64,000 nt of DNA from Leptolyngbya iicbica LK. Its GTDB lineage: Bacteria; Cyanobacteriota; Cyanobacteriia; Phormidesmidales; Phormidesmidaceae. The notes below the pieces were generated by a model that saw nothing but the letters and a program-made list of their open reading frames with translations, was not told the origin of the DNA and did not search any database. Numbering within the stretch: the stretch's first letter is position 1; the number at the start of each line of letters is the position of its first letter. The DNA is taken from NCBI RefSeq assembly GCF_004212215.1, contig NZ_QVFV01000006.1, forward strand, positions 1 through 64,000. The letters are read 5' to 3'. Below are positions 9,428 to 19,282 of the stretch, in pieces. The translations under genes and the position numbers were made by a program.

Positions 9428-11185
9428 ATGTTGTCAGCGATCGCGACTCTTACACAGCGGCTTGAGCAAGCTTTGGTGAAAGCTTTTGGTGAGGATCTGG
9501 CGGGGACGGATCCCGTCTTGGTGCCCGCCAGCAATCCCAAATTTGGCGACTATCAAGCAAATTGCGCGATGGCGTTGGCGAAGCGGCTGAAGGACAAGCC
9601 CCGAGCGATCGCCGAAAACATCGTGGCTAATTTGGATGTCGCCGACATTTGTGAGCCACCCGAAATTGCCGGACCGGGATTCATCAATTTGCGCTTGCAG
9701 ACAGGCTATTTAGAAGCGCAGTTGCAGGCGATCGCGAGCGACGAGCGGCTAGGCGTAGTCCTCGTCGCCTCTCCCCAAAAAGTGATTGTGGATTTTTCCA
9801 GTCCCAACATTGCCAAAGAAATGCATGTGGGCCATTTGCGATCGACCATTATTGGTGACTCCATCGCGCGGGTGTTGGAATTTGTCGGCCACGACGTGCT
9901 GCGGCTGAACCATGTCGGCGACTGGGGCACTCAATTTGGCATGTTGATCACTCACCTGCGCACCGCCTGTCCCGAAGCTTTGACAGGCTCTGAGCAGGTG
10001 GATATTGGCGACTTAGTTGCCTTCTACAAGCAGGCCAAGCATCGCTTTGATGAGGACGAAGACTTTAAATCGCGATCGCGCCAAGCCGTGGTCGAACTCC
10101 AGTCTGGCGACGAATCGGCTAGCCAAGCCTGGCAAGTCCTCTGTGATCAATCCCGCAAAGAGTTCCAAAAAATCTACGATCGCCTGGATATCGCAATCAC
10201 CGAACGAGGCGAGTCTTTCTACAATCCCCTCTTGTCTGATGTCGTGGAAGACTTGAAAAATCAAGGTTTACTCGTCGAAGACCAGGGCGCTCAAGTTGTT
10301 TTTTTGGATGGGTTCACCAACAAGGCAGGCGATCCCCAGCCGCTCATCATTCAAAAGTCAAATGGCGGCTTCAACTATGCGACAACAGATTTAGCCGCGA
10401 TTCGCTATCGCACCCAGCAAGACGGTGCCGAGCGCATTCTCTACGTCGTTGATGCCGGACAAGCCAACCATTTCAACCAGGTATTCCAAGTGGCGGGTAA
10501 AGCGGGCTGGGTGCCTGAGAAGGTTGAGTTGAGCCATGTACCCTTTGGCCTCGTCCAAGGTGAAGATGGCAAGAAATTTAAAACGCGATCGGGGGAAACA
10601 GTCCGGCTCAAAGACCTGCTGGATGAGGCGGTGAGTCGTGCGCGCGCCGATCTGGAAAGCCGCATAGCCACTGAGGAGCGGCAGGAAAGTGCCGAGTTCA
10701 TTCAATCCGTTGCCGAAACCGTGGGCATTGGGGCGGTGAAATACGCCGACCTGAGCCAAAATCGCACCAGCAACTATATCTTCAGCTACGACAAAATGCT
10801 GGCGCTGCAAGGCAACACCGCGCCCTATTTGCTGTACGCCTATGTGCGGGTGCAGGGCATCAGTCGCAAAGGCGGCATTGATTGGCAAAATCTGGGCGCA
10901 GACGCGGCGATTCACCTGGAGGATGACAGTGAATTCGCTCTAGCTAAACACATTCTGCAACTAGACGAAGTGATTGCCGAAGTCGCTCAGGATCTCTATC
11001 CGAACCGTCTGTGCCAATACCTGTTTGAGCTGAGCCAGAAATTCAATCAGTTCTACGATCGCTGCTCCGTTTTGCAAGCCGAGGAACCTCAGCGGACCTC
11101 TCGCCTGATGCTGTGCGATCTCACTGCTCGCACCTTGCAATTAGGGCTCTCTCTATTAGGGATCCAAGTATTAGAACGGATGTAG
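9428..11185 (+). CDS. argS: Arginyl-tRNA synthetase
   Basis: The 585-residue class I synthetase charges tRNA-Arg. The N-terminal Add-1 domain (residues 1-~100) is followed by the catalytic core with the HIGH-type signature in [16 protein letters not shown] near residue 132. The KMSK-equivalent region reads GKKFKTRSG near 385. The C-terminal helical anticodon-binding domain ends [17 protein letters not shown], as is usual for ArgRS. Length is typical. The gene is preceded and followed by short non-coding gaps and is probably transcribed alone. Confidence 0.97.
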   Translation: MLSAIATLTQRLEQALVKAFGEDLAGTDPVLVPASNPKFGDYQANCAMALAKRLKDKPRAIAENIVANLDVADICEPPEIAGPGFINLRLQTGYLEAQLQAIASDERLGVVLVASPQKVIVDFSSPNIAKEMHVGHLRSTIIGDSIARVLEFVGHDVLRLNHVGDWGTQFGMLITHLRTACPEALTGSEQVDIGDLVAFYKQAKHRFDEDEDFKSRSRQAVVELQSGDESASQAWQVLCDQSRKEFQKIYDRLDIAITERGESFYNPLLSDVVEDLKNQGLLVEDQGAQVVFLDGFTNKAGDPQPLIIQKSNGGFNYATTDLAAIRYRTQQDGAERILYVVDAGQANHFNQVFQVAGKAGWVPEKVELSHVPFGLVQGEDGKKFKTRSGETVRLKDLLDEAVSRARADLESRIATEERQESAEFIQSVAETVGIGAVKYADLSQNRTSNYIFSYDKMLALQGNTAPYLLYAYVRVQGISRKGGIDWQNLGADAAIHLEDDSEFALAKHILQLDEVIAEVAQDLYPNRLCQYLFELSQKFNQFYDRCSVLQAEEPQRTSRLMLCDLTARTLQLGLSLLGIQVLERM

Positions 11186-11281
11186 CCAAGTGCTGCCGCG
11201 ATCGCGGCTCTACGTATAGTTGACTAACTTCCAGCAGCCTTCCGGATGATGGGGCACGTCTGGCGAAAGGCTGAAAGTCAA

Positions 11282-11998
11282 ATGCTATCTACAGAGCCTA
11301 TGGAGACCCCTAAGCCAGCTTCGAAACTCTCGTCTTCTACGGAGTATGCCTTGATTTTTGGAGCTGGGGCGAGTGCCGCAATGTCCCTGGCTGCCCAACA
11401 AATTGCGGCGGCTTCTGTACCTGTGACGGCCTTGGTGGCCATTGGTCTGCTCAACCGGCGGCGGCTTGATCGCCACATTCAGTCCAGCGAACTGCCCGGT
11501 TCCCTGTTAGAGGAACAATCGCCGCGAACGCAAACGGACGCCTCTCCCCAGGTCTCGGCCCAGCCCATGCCTAACGTGCCTGCGGCTCCGATCTCACCGA
11601 CGTCACCCCCAACGGCTTCGACCACTCCGGTCATGGGATCAACCATGCATCCGTTGATGGGGCAGTCGGCAACACCGATGATGAGTCCGCCGCCGCAGTT
11701 GCGGTTTGCGCCTCGCCAACAACGATTGATGGCGGCCAAACAGGCGTTGCAAGCGGCCCAAGCCGAGAGCTTAAGCAAAATTGGGGCTCAGCTGCAACAA
11801 GCTCGCACTGCACGAGGACTGACCCTGCAAGATATTCATCAGCGCACCTACATTCAGCGCTATGCGTTGCAGGCGATTGAGTGCGGTGACCTAGACGCCC
11901 TGCCTGAGCCGTTTTACATCTGCGCCTTTATTAAAAAATATGCGATCGCGCTCGGGTTACCGAGTGGTGAAATCGCCGCTCAATTTCCGCTCGCTTAA
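11282..11998 (+). CDS. RodZ-like helix-turn-helix protein
   Basis: The protein has 238 residues from the ATG at 11282. A hydrophobic helix near residues 20-50 (ALIFGAGASAAMS to VTALVAIGLL) is followed by a Pro/Thr/Met-rich linker. The C-terminal ~75 residues form a RodZ/XRE-type helix-turn-helix (IGAQLQQARTARGLTLQDIH, then TYIQRYALQAIE and LPEPFYICAFIKKYA). In RodZ this fold binds MreB, and the domain order is HTH first, membrane helix second; here the order is reversed. A role in cell shape is plausible but unproven. The ATG at 11300 or a start at 11246 are alternatives. Confidence 0.8.
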   Translation: MLSTEPMETPKPASKLSSSTEYALIFGAGASAAMSLAAQQIAAASVPVTALVAIGLLNRRRLDRHIQSSELPGSLLEEQSPRTQTDASPQVSAQPMPNVPAAPISPTSPPTASTTPVMGSTMHPLMGQSATPMMSPPPQLRFAPRQQRLMAAKQALQAAQAESLSKIGAQLQQARTARGLTLQDIHQRTYIQRYALQAIECGDLDALPEPFYICAFIKKYAIALGLPSGEIAAQFPLA

Positions 11999-12306
11999 TC
12001 ATCCCCCAGAGTCATCACCCACCCCCTCAGCAGCTTGAATCCAGCAAAACCCCGCTCGAAGAATGGCGAATCGCGGAACATTTACTGCACTTGACGCTCT
12101 AGGCACAAAGCCCAAATCGGCTAAACAGGGGGATTTGGAAGTCACTGTAGGCCAGCCCGTCTTGGGGGAGCATCCAGCATCAATCGTGACGATTGGTGAC
12201 AATCTGGCACAGGAAAAAGTCGCCCGTTGAAACTCCAGTGAGCTGTAGTGTTTAGCATGTAAACAGCGTTCATAGGAGTGGGGTGCGATCGCGCTCTAAC
12301 CAAACG
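11999..12306. other. Intergenic region, nothing recognised
   Basis: About 300 bases between the RodZ-like gene and the copper ATPase. No terminator, small gene or metal-regulator operator could be recognised. A HIP1-containing segment (GCGATCGCGC) immediately precedes the ATPase start. Confidence 0.35.
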
Positions 12307-14556
12307 ATGCAACAGACTTTGCAAATTACCGGCATGAGCTGTGCCGGCTGTGCCAGCAGTGTTGAAAAAGCCATCCATCAGATTGACGGAGTCGAAAATT
12401 GCATCGTCAACTTTGGCACCGAGCAAGCCACCGTCGAATTTAATGACCAGCGGCTGAAGCTGCAAGACATTCAGCAGGCGGTGGCACGAGCCGGCTACGG
12501 AGCCGAACCCATCACCGAGTTTTGGGAAATGTCGGCAGAGCGCGACCCCTCGGCTGACCCACACACCCAAGAATTGCGCCGCAAGACGTTATTTGGCGGT
12601 GTCATGAGCGCCATCATTGTCTTTGGCTCGATTCCTATGATGACGGGGCTGCAGATTGGCTGGATTCCCATGTGGCTGCACCACCCCTGGGTGCAATGGG
12701 CCTTGGCGACCCCTGTTATGGTGTGGTGTGGGCGCGACTTTTTTGTCGGCGCGTGGCACAGTTGGCAGCGACGCACCGCCGATATGAATACGCTCGTAGC
12801 GCTAGGCACAGGGACGGCGTACATTTACTCCCTGGTCATCACGATTGCCCCGCAACTCGTTACTAATCAAGGCATTGAGGTTGCCGTTTACTACGAGGCG
12901 GCGGTCGTCATTATTACCCTGCTGTTGCTGGGCCGCTGGCTCGAGCAGCGAGCCAAAAACCACACCTCTGACGCCATTCGTCACTTGATGGGGCTGCAAG
13001 CCAAAACCGCCCGCGTCTTACGCCAAGGCCAAGTGGTGGATATTCCCATTCAGGCGGTCGTTGTGGGGGACGTGGTGTTGGTGCGTCCGGGAGAAAAAAT
13101 TCCCGTAGATGGGGAAGTGATCGAAGGGCAATCGACGGTGGATGAGTCGATGGTGACGGGGGAGTCGATGCCAGTGAGCAAAGGTTCGGGCGATCCCGTG
13201 ATTGGGGCCACGATCAACAAAACGGGTAGTTTTCAGTTCCGAGCGTCACGGGTGGGCAAAGACACCGTTCTGGCCCAGATTGTGCAGTTGGTGCAAGCCG
13301 CACAAAATTCCAAAGCTCCCATTCAAAAACTGGCCGATCGCGTGACCAGTTGGTTTGTGCCGACGGTGATGGCGATCGCGTTAGTCACATTCCTCGTCTG
13401 GTTACTGACTACGGGCAACCTGACCCTATCGTTGATTACGACTGTGAGCGTGCTGATTATCGCTTGTCCCTGTGCGTTGGGCCTGGCGACGCCCACCTCC
13501 ATCATGGTAGGCACGGGCAAAGGGGCGGAAAATGGCATTCTCATTCGCGGCGGCGACAGTTTGCAGCAGGCGCACCGCATCAACACCCTGGTACTCGACA
13601 AAACGGGCACGCTGACTGCCGGACAGCCCACCGTGACGGATTTTGTCAGCGTGGGAGGAACGGCCAATCAGAATGAGCTAAAGCTACTGCGCTTAGTCGC
13701 TGCCGTCGAGCAAAATTCCGAACATCCCCTGGCAGAAGCGATTGTGCAATACGCTCAACGGCAGGAAATTGAGGTGAATGCGTTGCCCCCGGTTTCTGAA
13801 TTTGAAGCGATCGCGGGCTGCGGCGTGCAAGGGCGAGTCTCGGATCGCTGGGTGCAAATTGGCACTCCCCGCTGGATGCACGACCTGAACATTGATATCG
13901 AACGGCTGGCGGCGCGAGAAACAGCCTTGGCGAGTCAAGCCAAGACGACAGCCCTGATTGCTGTGGACGGACAGATTGAGGGACTGCTGGCGATCGCCGA
14001 CACCCTGAAACCGAATTCTCAAAGTGCTGTCAATCGGCTGCAAAAGCTAGGCTTGGAAGTCATCATGCTCACGGGCGACAACCGCCACACCGCCGACGCT
14101 CTGGCGCGTGAGGTCGGCATTCGGCAAGTTATCGCTGAAGTTCACCCCGACCAAAAAGCCGCCAAGATTCGCGAGTTGCAGGATGCGGGCAAAGTCGTGG
14201 CGATGGTGGGGGACGGCATTAATGACGCCCCGGCCCTAGCCCAAGCCGATGTGGGGATCGCGATCGGCACAGGGACGGATGTGGCCATGTCCGCCAGCGA
14301 CATCACCCTAATTTCCGGTGACCTGCGGGGCATTGCCACCGCGATTCAACTCAGCAATGCGACCCTACGCAACATTCGGCAAAATCTCTTTTTCGCCTTC
14401 ATTTACAACGTGATTGGTATTCCCATTGCCGCCGGAATCCTGTATCCCGTCACTGGCTGGCTGCTAAATCCCATCATTGCTGGTGCCGCGATGGCGTTTA
14501 GCTCAGTTTCTGTGGTGACCAATGCCCTACGCCTGAAGCGATTTCAGCCCCATTAA
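12307..14556 (+). CDS. Copper-translocating P1B-type ATPase (CopA/PacS/CtaA type)
   Basis: A 749-residue membrane pump that moves Cu(I) across the plasma or thylakoid membrane. An N-terminal heavy-metal-associated domain carries GMSCAGC (residues ~10-16). The pump motifs are all present: TGES (actuator), CPC within [12 protein letters not shown] (transport site, ~385-395), the phosphorylation loop DKTGTLT, SEHPLA and [10 protein letters not shown]. The last helices contain YN (FIYNVIG) and MxxSS (MAFSSVS), which favour copper over zinc or cadmium. Cyanobacteria have two such pumps (CtaA and PacS) and I cannot decide which this is. The ATG at 12307 starts just before the HMA domain; a GTG at 12283 is an alternative. 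Confidence 0.95.
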   Translation: MQQTLQITGMSCAGCASSVEKAIHQIDGVENCIVNFGTEQATVEFNDQRLKLQDIQQAVARAGYGAEPITEFWEMSAERDPSADPHTQELRRKTLFGGVMSAIIVFGSIPMMTGLQIGWIPMWLHHPWVQWALATPVMVWCGRDFFVGAWHSWQRRTADMNTLVALGTGTAYIYSLVITIAPQLVTNQGIEVAVYYEAAVVIITLLLLGRWLEQRAKNHTSDAIRHLMGLQAKTARVLRQGQVVDIPIQAVVVGDVVLVRPGEKIPVDGEVIEGQSTVDESMVTGESMPVSKGSGDPVIGATINKTGSFQFRASRVGKDTVLAQIVQLVQAAQNSKAPIQKLADRVTSWFVPTVMAIALVTFLVWLLTTGNLTLSLITTVSVLIIACPCALGLATPTSIMVGTGKGAENGILIRGGDSLQQAHRINTLVLDKTGTLTAGQPTVTDFVSVGGTANQNELKLLRLVAAVEQNSEHPLAEAIVQYAQRQEIEVNALPPVSEFEAIAGCGVQGRVSDRWVQIGTPRWMHDLNIDIERLAARETALASQAKTTALIAVDGQIEGLLAIADTLKPNSQSAVNRLQKLGLEVIMLTGDNRHTADALAREVGIRQVIAEVHPDQKAAKIRELQDAGKVVAMVGDGINDAPALAQADVGIAIGTGTDVAMSASDITLISGDLRGIATAIQLSNATLRNIRQNLFFAFIYNVIGIPIAAGILYPVTGWLLNPIIAGAAMAFSSVSVVTNALRLKRFQPH

Positions 14557-14633
14557 GTAGGTGCAATCAGACGGTTGCACGGCGGCCAGAGAACCCCTGC
14601 CTCAAAACCTTGCTGTGAGGCCGTGTGTCCCGC

Positions 14634-15617
14634 TCAGGCCACCGCCCCAGCTTGAAAGACCCGGCCAATCACCTCTTCAATCGGGGGATCGGTCACGGTC
14701 AAGTCTTGTACGGGAAGATCGGCCAACATGCGTGACACCGTTTCGGTTAAATCAGCCCGCTGCACAATCAGACTGGCCGTGCAGCCCGCCAAGGTTTCGA
14801 CTTCGCCATATTGCGCCAGTTTCCCCACATCGGCATCCTGGGCCAGTTCGACTTTGACCTCACGATAGGGGGCAAAGCGGTTGAGCAACCCATCGAGACC
14901 GCCATCGTAAATCAACTCCCCCTGGTAAATCAGCAGCACGCGATCGCATAACGCTGTGATATCCGCCATGTAGTGACTGGTGAGCAAAATGGTCGCCTCA
15001 TAGCGACGGTTATATTCTTTCAAAAACTCCCGCACGGCCACCTGCGCGTTGACATCTAGCCCAAGGGTCGGTTCATCCAAAAACAGGACTTTAGGCTGGT
15101 GGATTAACGCTGCCAGCATTTCCGCCTTCATCCGTTCGCCCAGGGACAGCTTACGGACGGGCTGTTTGAGTTTGTCGGCAATGTCGAGCATGGTGGCCAG
15201 TTCAGACACGCGATCGCGAAACGTGCGATCGCTCAATCCATAAATCGCCCCGTTAATCCGCAGCGAATCCATCGCGGGCAAATCCCAAAGTAATTGCTGC
15301 TTTTGGCCCATCACCAGGGTGATCTGCTGCAAAAAGTCGGGAGCGCGTCGAAACGGCACCTGTCCAGCGACCTTAACGACCCCACTCGTCGGATGGATTA
15401 GCCCCGTAAGCATCTTCAGCGTGGTCGTCTTACCTGCCCCGTTGGGGCCGAGAAACCCCACGACCTCTCCCGGTTCAATTTGAAATGAAACCTGACGCAC
15501 CGCTTCGACGTTGCGATATTGGCGGCGAAAGAAGTGGTTGAGGGTGCCCTTAAGACCCGGCTCTTTGATCGCGATCGGGTAAACTTTTTTGAGTGCTGCA
15601 ACGTCGATAATGGGCAT
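14634..15617 (-). CDS. ABC-2 type transporter ATP-binding protein
   Basis: A 327-residue cytoplasmic ATPase subunit. Walker A is [10 protein letters not shown], the signature is LSLGERMKAE, Walker B is VLFLDEPTLGLD and the switch His lies in TSHYM. The N-terminal extension (KEPGLKGTLNHFFRRQYRNVEAV) and the long C-terminal tail after the ATPase core resemble ATPases of ABC-2 exporters that carry polysaccharide, drugs or unknown cargo. No permease gene is adjacent: the gene is convergent with the copper ATPase, and a divergent plus-strand gene lies upstream. The ATG at 15617 (MPIIDV) is preferred over the longer start at 15638. Confidence 0.92.
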   Translation of the reverse strand: MPIIDVAALKKVYPIAIKEPGLKGTLNHFFRRQYRNVEAVRQVSFQIEPGEVVGFLGPNGAGKTTTLKMLTGLIHPTSGVVKVAGQVPFRRAPDFLQQITLVMGQKQQLLWDLPAMDSLRINGAIYGLSDRTFRDRVSELATMLDIADKLKQPVRKLSLGERMKAEMLAALIHQPKVLFLDEPTLGLDVNAQVAVREFLKEYNRRYEATILLTSHYMADITALCDRVLLIYQGELIYDGGLDGLLNRFAPYREVKVELAQDADVGKLAQYGEVETLAGCTASLIVQRADLTETVSRMLADLPVQDLTVTDPPIEEVIGRVFQAGAVA

Positions 15618-15739
15618 GTTTAAGAAAGCAAACCTCATGCTAAAACATAGATCCGCTGCAGGTGATATCTACGCGACAGACTGGATCTTAATAACCTACA
15701 TATCATGCTTGATGGTGCGGTCAGGGAGCTAAACCTTTG

Positions 15740-16102
15740 ATGTCCAACGAAATCACCAACACCGATAAAGAAGCCATTCGCCGAATTATTATTGCTCAAA
15801 TTGAAGCCTTCAAAGCGGACGACGGCATTCAAGCCTTTCTCTATGCGGCACCGACCATTCGGCAACAGTTTAAGAGTGTGGGCAATTTCATGCGCATGGT
15901 GCGCGGCTCTTATCAAGCCGTTTATCGTCCCCGCAGTGTTTTGTTTGGGGAGCTGAACGAAATGCAGGGCATGCCTGCCCAAACTGTTTATTTAATGGCG
16001 CAAACGGGCGAAATCGTGAAGGCCGTCTATCTGATGCAGCAGCAACCATCAAAAGACTGGCGCATTGCCGGCTGCTTTTTGATGCCGATGGAAGAGATCT
16101 AG
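15740..16102 (+). CDS. DUF4864 family protein
   Basis: A 120-residue protein with the features of DUF4864, an NTF2-like fold family. An N-terminal helix (IRRIIIAQIEAFKADD) is followed by the conserved AFLYAAPTIRQQF and FMRMVRGSYQAVYRP segments and a C-terminal strand pair ending DWRIAGCFLMP. The ATG at 15740 has AGGGAG about 12 bases upstream. There is no signal peptide. It is divergent from the ABC ATPase gene with ~120 bases between them. Function unknown. Confidence 0.88.
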   Translation: MSNEITNTDKEAIRRIIIAQIEAFKADDGIQAFLYAAPTIRQQFKSVGNFMRMVRGSYQAVYRPRSVLFGELNEMQGMPAQTVYLMAQTGEIVKAVYLMQQQPSKDWRIAGCFLMPMEEI

Positions 16103-16151
16103 CGTTAGCTGACTACTGCGACCGATCGTCGGTTCAGGAATAGGGATGTAA

Positions 16152-16240
16152 TTAAGTGTGGACAGCCGTCTCGGCTGTTTAGGAACAGGCAGGATGCCTA
16201 TCCGACAAAGCCGAGAGTTTATAAAATCCTGATTCCTTAG
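16152..16240 (+). repeat. Dispersed repeat family 1, short copy (central and 3' hairpins)
   Basis: This copy contains AAGTGTGGACAGCCGTCTCG, a hairpin GCAGGATGCC and the palindromic TTTATAAAATCCTG block, as in the other copies near 22.7, 33.7 and 36.5 kb. The 5' third of the long form is absent. It sits between convergent genes. Confidence 0.7.
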
Positions 16241-16581
16241 GCAGACGCGGCACGGATGCCAAAGTAAGTGAGCGTCAATACTTCTGAACCGGTATTGCAG
16301 ACTTCATGGGTTTCGCCGGGAGCCACCGCGACGCAAACACCGGGTATGAGGTCATGAGACTGGCCGTTGATGACGATTTTCCCAGTGCCTGACTCCACGA
16401 AAAAGACTTCGTGCAGGTCATCGTGGTGGTGAGCACCGGCGATCGCCCCTGGCGGAAACTGAGCCTGGGCAAATTGCGTGAGATGGGGCAAATCGCCCAA
16501 TTGCAACATGACTTTTTTGCGAATAGCGGCATTATGAGAAACGCCCTGGGTAGCCAGGTCAGCAAGACGGGTTTGTTTCAT
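16237..16581 (-). CDS. Cupin domain protein
   Basis: A 114-residue single-domain cupin. Motif 1 is visible as the PPGAIAGAHHHDDLHEVFFVE segment, with the metal-ligand His pair and Glu. Motif 2 is in CVAVAPGETHEVCNTG, with the His. Such small cupins bind a metal and serve as enzymes or sensors with many substrates, so the function cannot be read from sequence. The protein is soluble. The ATG at 16581 gives a typical length. The gene is divergent from the pentapeptide lipoprotein gene. Confidence 0.88.
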   Translation of the reverse strand: MKQTRLADLATQGVSHNAAIRKKVMLQLGDLPHLTQFAQAQFPPGAIAGAHHHDDLHEVFFVESGTGKIVINGQSHDLIPGVCVAVAPGETHEVCNTGSEVLTLTYFGIRAASA

Positions 16582-16727
16582 AACAATCTCCAGCAGTGAT
16601 TAACATTGCGTCAGCGACCCGGGGAATCAGGAAACGTAACGGGGCACAGGACATGGCGGCAGGCGATCGCCCCCATCGGTTAGGATCAACCCAATTGCAT
16701 TTAGCTTGAAAGTTATATCAAAGCGCC

Positions 16728-17246
16728 ATGACTATTTGCCAGCGGGGACTTGCGATCGCGGCGCTTGGGTTAAGTATCGTCGCGTTGGGCTGTAACCAGC
16801 GTACCCAAGATATGTATCGCATTGAAGTGGAGCGATCGTGCCAGCAATGCGATCTGCGGGGCATCAACTTACAAAATCAGAGTCTGGGCCGCAAATATCG
16901 CATTTCCATCTCTAACCAACCGCTATCAACTAATCCTGAAGGGCTAGGTGCTGCTGCCCCCGTGGATTTAACCGGGGCCGACCTGCGAGACGCTAATCTC
17001 AAGTCGGCTAATCTGACGGAAGTCACGCTCAACGAGACCCAATTGGGCAATGCCGACCTGAGCAACGCCAACCTCACCGACGCGCAACTCGTCGGCGCTG
17101 ACTTGCAAAATGCGAATTTGCGATCGGCAAATTTGGAAGGCGCCAATTTTCAAAACGCGAATCTCAGCGGCGCAGACCTGCGAGATTGCGATTTGTCCGT
17201 CGCTAACTTGCGGGGGGCAGATCTCACCGATGCGTTACTTGACTGA
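16728..17246 (+). CDS. Pentapeptide repeat lipoprotein
   Basis: A 172-residue protein. A short hydrophobic signal (GLAIAALGLSIVALGC) ends in a lipobox with Cys22, so it is probably anchored as a lipoprotein. After a CQQCDLRG motif come many A(D/N)LxN-type pentapeptides (residues ~80-172: ADLRDANLKSANL and so on), which fold as a right-handed beta-helix. Proteins of this kind are frequent in cyanobacteria and many face the lumen or periplasm. No enzymatic activity is predicted. It ends 5 bases before the convergent XRE gene. Confidence 0.92.
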   Translation: MTICQRGLAIAALGLSIVALGCNQRTQDMYRIEVERSCQQCDLRGINLQNQSLGRKYRISISNQPLSTNPEGLGAAAPVDLTGADLRDANLKSANLTEVTLNETQLGNADLSNANLTDAQLVGADLQNANLRSANLEGANFQNANLSGADLRDCDLSVANLRGADLTDALLD

Positions 17247-17251
17247 TCAGC

Positions 17252-17755
17252 TCACTCAGCTGTGGGCGGTTGATACGAATCAGTCGGGTCAAAGGCTGAA
17301 GTTTTGGCCACTAGGCCCAGGTGTTTCATTGTGGAGCGATCGGGCGCGTATACGCCATTTTCCCATTCGCTGATAGTTTGACGACGAACCCCCATGGCTT
17401 CAGCAAATTGCGACTGAGTCAAGTTCATGTGCAAGCGTAGCGCTCGAATCGCGGCTTGATCCCACTTAATTGCCCCGTCTTCTCGCTGAATCTTGTACTC
17501 AGTTTGAAACTTTTTGAAGACGACCCGCTGCTGCTCAAAATCCACCGTATCCACGTGATAGCCCGCTTGAACCCACGCTTGAGACTGGCTGGCACCTTTG
17601 CTGCGATTCGCCCACCAAGCGCTCTTTTGACGTGCCGTGGGCGGTAACTTGCTCTCGATACAAGCCTCCAACTCATCCATCGTGAAAGTGCAGGTGTCGT
17701 CTGGCAATTGAGCGAGTCGCTGATAAAGGGGATAGTACTTGCTGCCAGGTTTCAT
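17252..17755 (-). CDS. XRE-type helix-turn-helix regulator
   Basis: A 167-residue protein. The C-terminal helix-turn-helix is clear (residues ~110-160: LTQSQFAEAMGVRRQTISEW, then ENGVYAPD), so it should bind DNA. The N-terminal ~75 residues (MKPGSKYYPLYQRLAQLP, then FTMDELEACIESKLPPTAR and SAWWANR) form a separate domain often seen in hypothetical proteins and probably contribute sensing or a second contact. Targets are unknown. Upstream lies a perfect 20-bp inverted repeat. Confidence 0.88.
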   Translation of the reverse strand: MKPGSKYYPLYQRLAQLPDDTCTFTMDELEACIESKLPPTARQKSAWWANRSKGASQSQAWVQAGYHVDTVDFEQQRVVFKKFQTEYKIQREDGAIKWDQAAIRALRLHMNLTQSQFAEAMGVRRQTISEWENGVYAPDRSTMKHLGLVAKTSAFDPTDSYQPPTAE

Positions 17756-17793
17756 CGCGATCGCTCACATATCACGTCTCACTGCACTCGGGC

Positions 17794-17838
17794 GGCCTGC
17801 CCCCCCTCACTCTCATCAAGAGTGAGGGGGGGCAGGCC
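17794..17838. repeat. Perfect 20-bp inverted repeat (hairpin)
   Basis: Arms at 17794-17813 and 17819-17838 are exact reverse complements, with seven consecutive C or G residues, and are separated by 5 bases (CATCA). No T-run follows on either strand, so it is not a standard intrinsic terminator. It lies just upstream of the XRE gene on the minus strand. Confidence 0.85.
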
Positions 17839-18035
17839 CGGCCAGTGGCTTAATACTACTCACAGGCCCCACCACGGAGCCACACAATTCGCCTGAGCGA
17901 CTTTTCGGAAACGCACGATCGCCATTCGTACCGGGCTGGGGAACTGAACACCCAGGCATCGCGTCAAAGCACCCATAGATTGAAGATGCCCCCGCAAGCT
18001 TCTGTTTACGTGGTCTCCTCTCCTGCTTAACTGTG

Positions 18036-18068
18036 CCCCACTGGTCGTGCTCCGGTGGGGATTTTTTT
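18036..18068 (+). terminator. Strong plus-strand intrinsic terminator without an obvious gene
   Basis: A 9-bp stem, CCCCACTGG (18036-18044) with CCGGTGGGG (18052-18060, one wobble), has a 7-base loop and is followed by A and seven T. It is oriented for plus-strand transcription. The only neighbouring genes on either side are minus-strand, so it may end a small RNA transcribed across 17850-18060. It directly abuts the tsaD stop codon. Confidence 0.6.
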
Positions 18069-19110
18069 AGGCGTATAGCGTCATGACCTCAGCCAAATCC
18101 ATCCGCGATCGCGTCCCCAGTTTGAAGTCTGACTGATGGCCGCGGGCCAGGTGATCCGCTGCGGCACAGCCAATCATCGCCGCGTTATCGGTGCAGTATT
18201 TCAACGGCGGAAAAAGCACCTGAAGACCCTGCTCGGCGGCAGCAGCCGAAAGATGCTGACGGAGACCGCTATTCGCCGCAACGCCGCCCCCCACAGCGAT
18301 CGTGGTTAGACCATAATCTTGCGCACAGCGAATCGTGCGCTTCGTCAGGCCCTTGGCGACCGTCTCTTGAAAGCTGGCACACAAATCATTCACTGGCATC
18401 GGGTCGATACCGTCATCTTGGAGCGACTGTACCAACCGCAGCACCGCTGTTTTCAACCCGCTAAAGCTGGAGTCATAGGGATGGACACCTCCGCCCGGCA
18501 AGGAAATATTCCCCTCAGGCAGTTTAAAAGCCGTGGGATCGCCCTGGGCGGCTAATTTGTCGATGACCGGACCACCGGGATAGCCCAAGTCCAACAGGCG
18601 CGCCACTTTGTCAAAGGCTTCACCCGCCGCATCATCACGGGTTTTGCCCAGTAGTTCGTATTGCCCACAGTCTTGGACGTGAATCAGGCTGGTGTGCCCG
18701 CCAGAAACGAGCAAACACAGATACGGCGGCTGTAACGCTCGCTGACTGAGGTAAGACGCATAAATGTGCCCTTCTAAATGGTGAATGCCAAGGAAGGGTT
18801 TGCTGTGAAGCATAGCCAGAGTTTTACCCGCAGTCACGCCGACCATCAACGCGCCCACCAGGCCCGGCGCACAGGTCGCCGCCACGCCATCAATGTCCGC
18901 CCAAGTCACATCCGCATCCTGCAGTGCGGCCGCCACCACCGCACCCAAATTTTCGACATGGGCGCGGGAGGCGACCTCGGGCACCACCCCGCCATAACGC
19001 CGATGGATGTCGATTTGTGACGCGACGATATTGCTGAGCACAGTGCGATCGCGCACCACCGCTGCCGCCGTTTCATCACAACTGGTTTCTAAGGCTAAGA
19101 CTGTCTTCAT
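18067..19110 (-). CDS. tsaD: tRNA N6-threonylcarbamoyladenosine (t6A) transferase TsaD
   Basis: A 347-residue ASKHA-fold enzyme that, with TsaB and TsaE, transfers the threonylcarbamoyl group to A37 of ANN-decoding tRNAs. The N-terminus MKTVLALETSCDETAAAVV is the family signature. The metal-binding His pair is in GIHHLEGHIYA, and LLVSGGHTSL and AVGGGVAANSGLR are also present. Full length with a normal C-terminus. It is divergent from psaF, a neighbourhood also seen in other cyanobacteria. Confidence 0.97.
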   Translation of the reverse strand: MKTVLALETSCDETAAAVVRDRTVLSNIVASQIDIHRRYGGVVPEVASRAHVENLGAVVAAALQDADVTWADIDGVAATCAPGLVGALMVGVTAGKTLAMLHSKPFLGIHHLEGHIYASYLSQRALQPPYLCLLVSGGHTSLIHVQDCGQYELLGKTRDDAAGEAFDKVARLLDLGYPGGPVIDKLAAQGDPTAFKLPEGNISLPGGGVHPYDSSFSGLKTAVLRLVQSLQDDGIDPMPVNDLCASFQETVAKGLTKRTIRCAQDYGLTTIAVGGGVAANSGLRQHLSAAAAEQGLQVLFPPLKYCTDNAAMIGCAAADHLARGHQSDFKLGTRSRMDLAEVMTLYA

Positions 19111-19282
19111 TTACAAAACGCAGCATAAAACTTTGAGAGATGTAAACCCCTTCCCAGCTTTGCTTTACCGGGTCTCGGGGGCGAGGTATTATGGCCTCCA
19201 ATTGTTAGGCAAAACGCCTACAAATAACTTAACGTTTTGACTTCAAAACTTTGACCTTTGCGTAATAAAGGGAAACCACTGT

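Noticed and set aside
17940-18060. Resemblance of CCCGCAAGC...CTGTTTACG...GGTC to the signal-recognition-particle RNA
   Set aside because: The invariant GGTCCGGAAGGAAGCAGC core is absent, so the match is probably chance.
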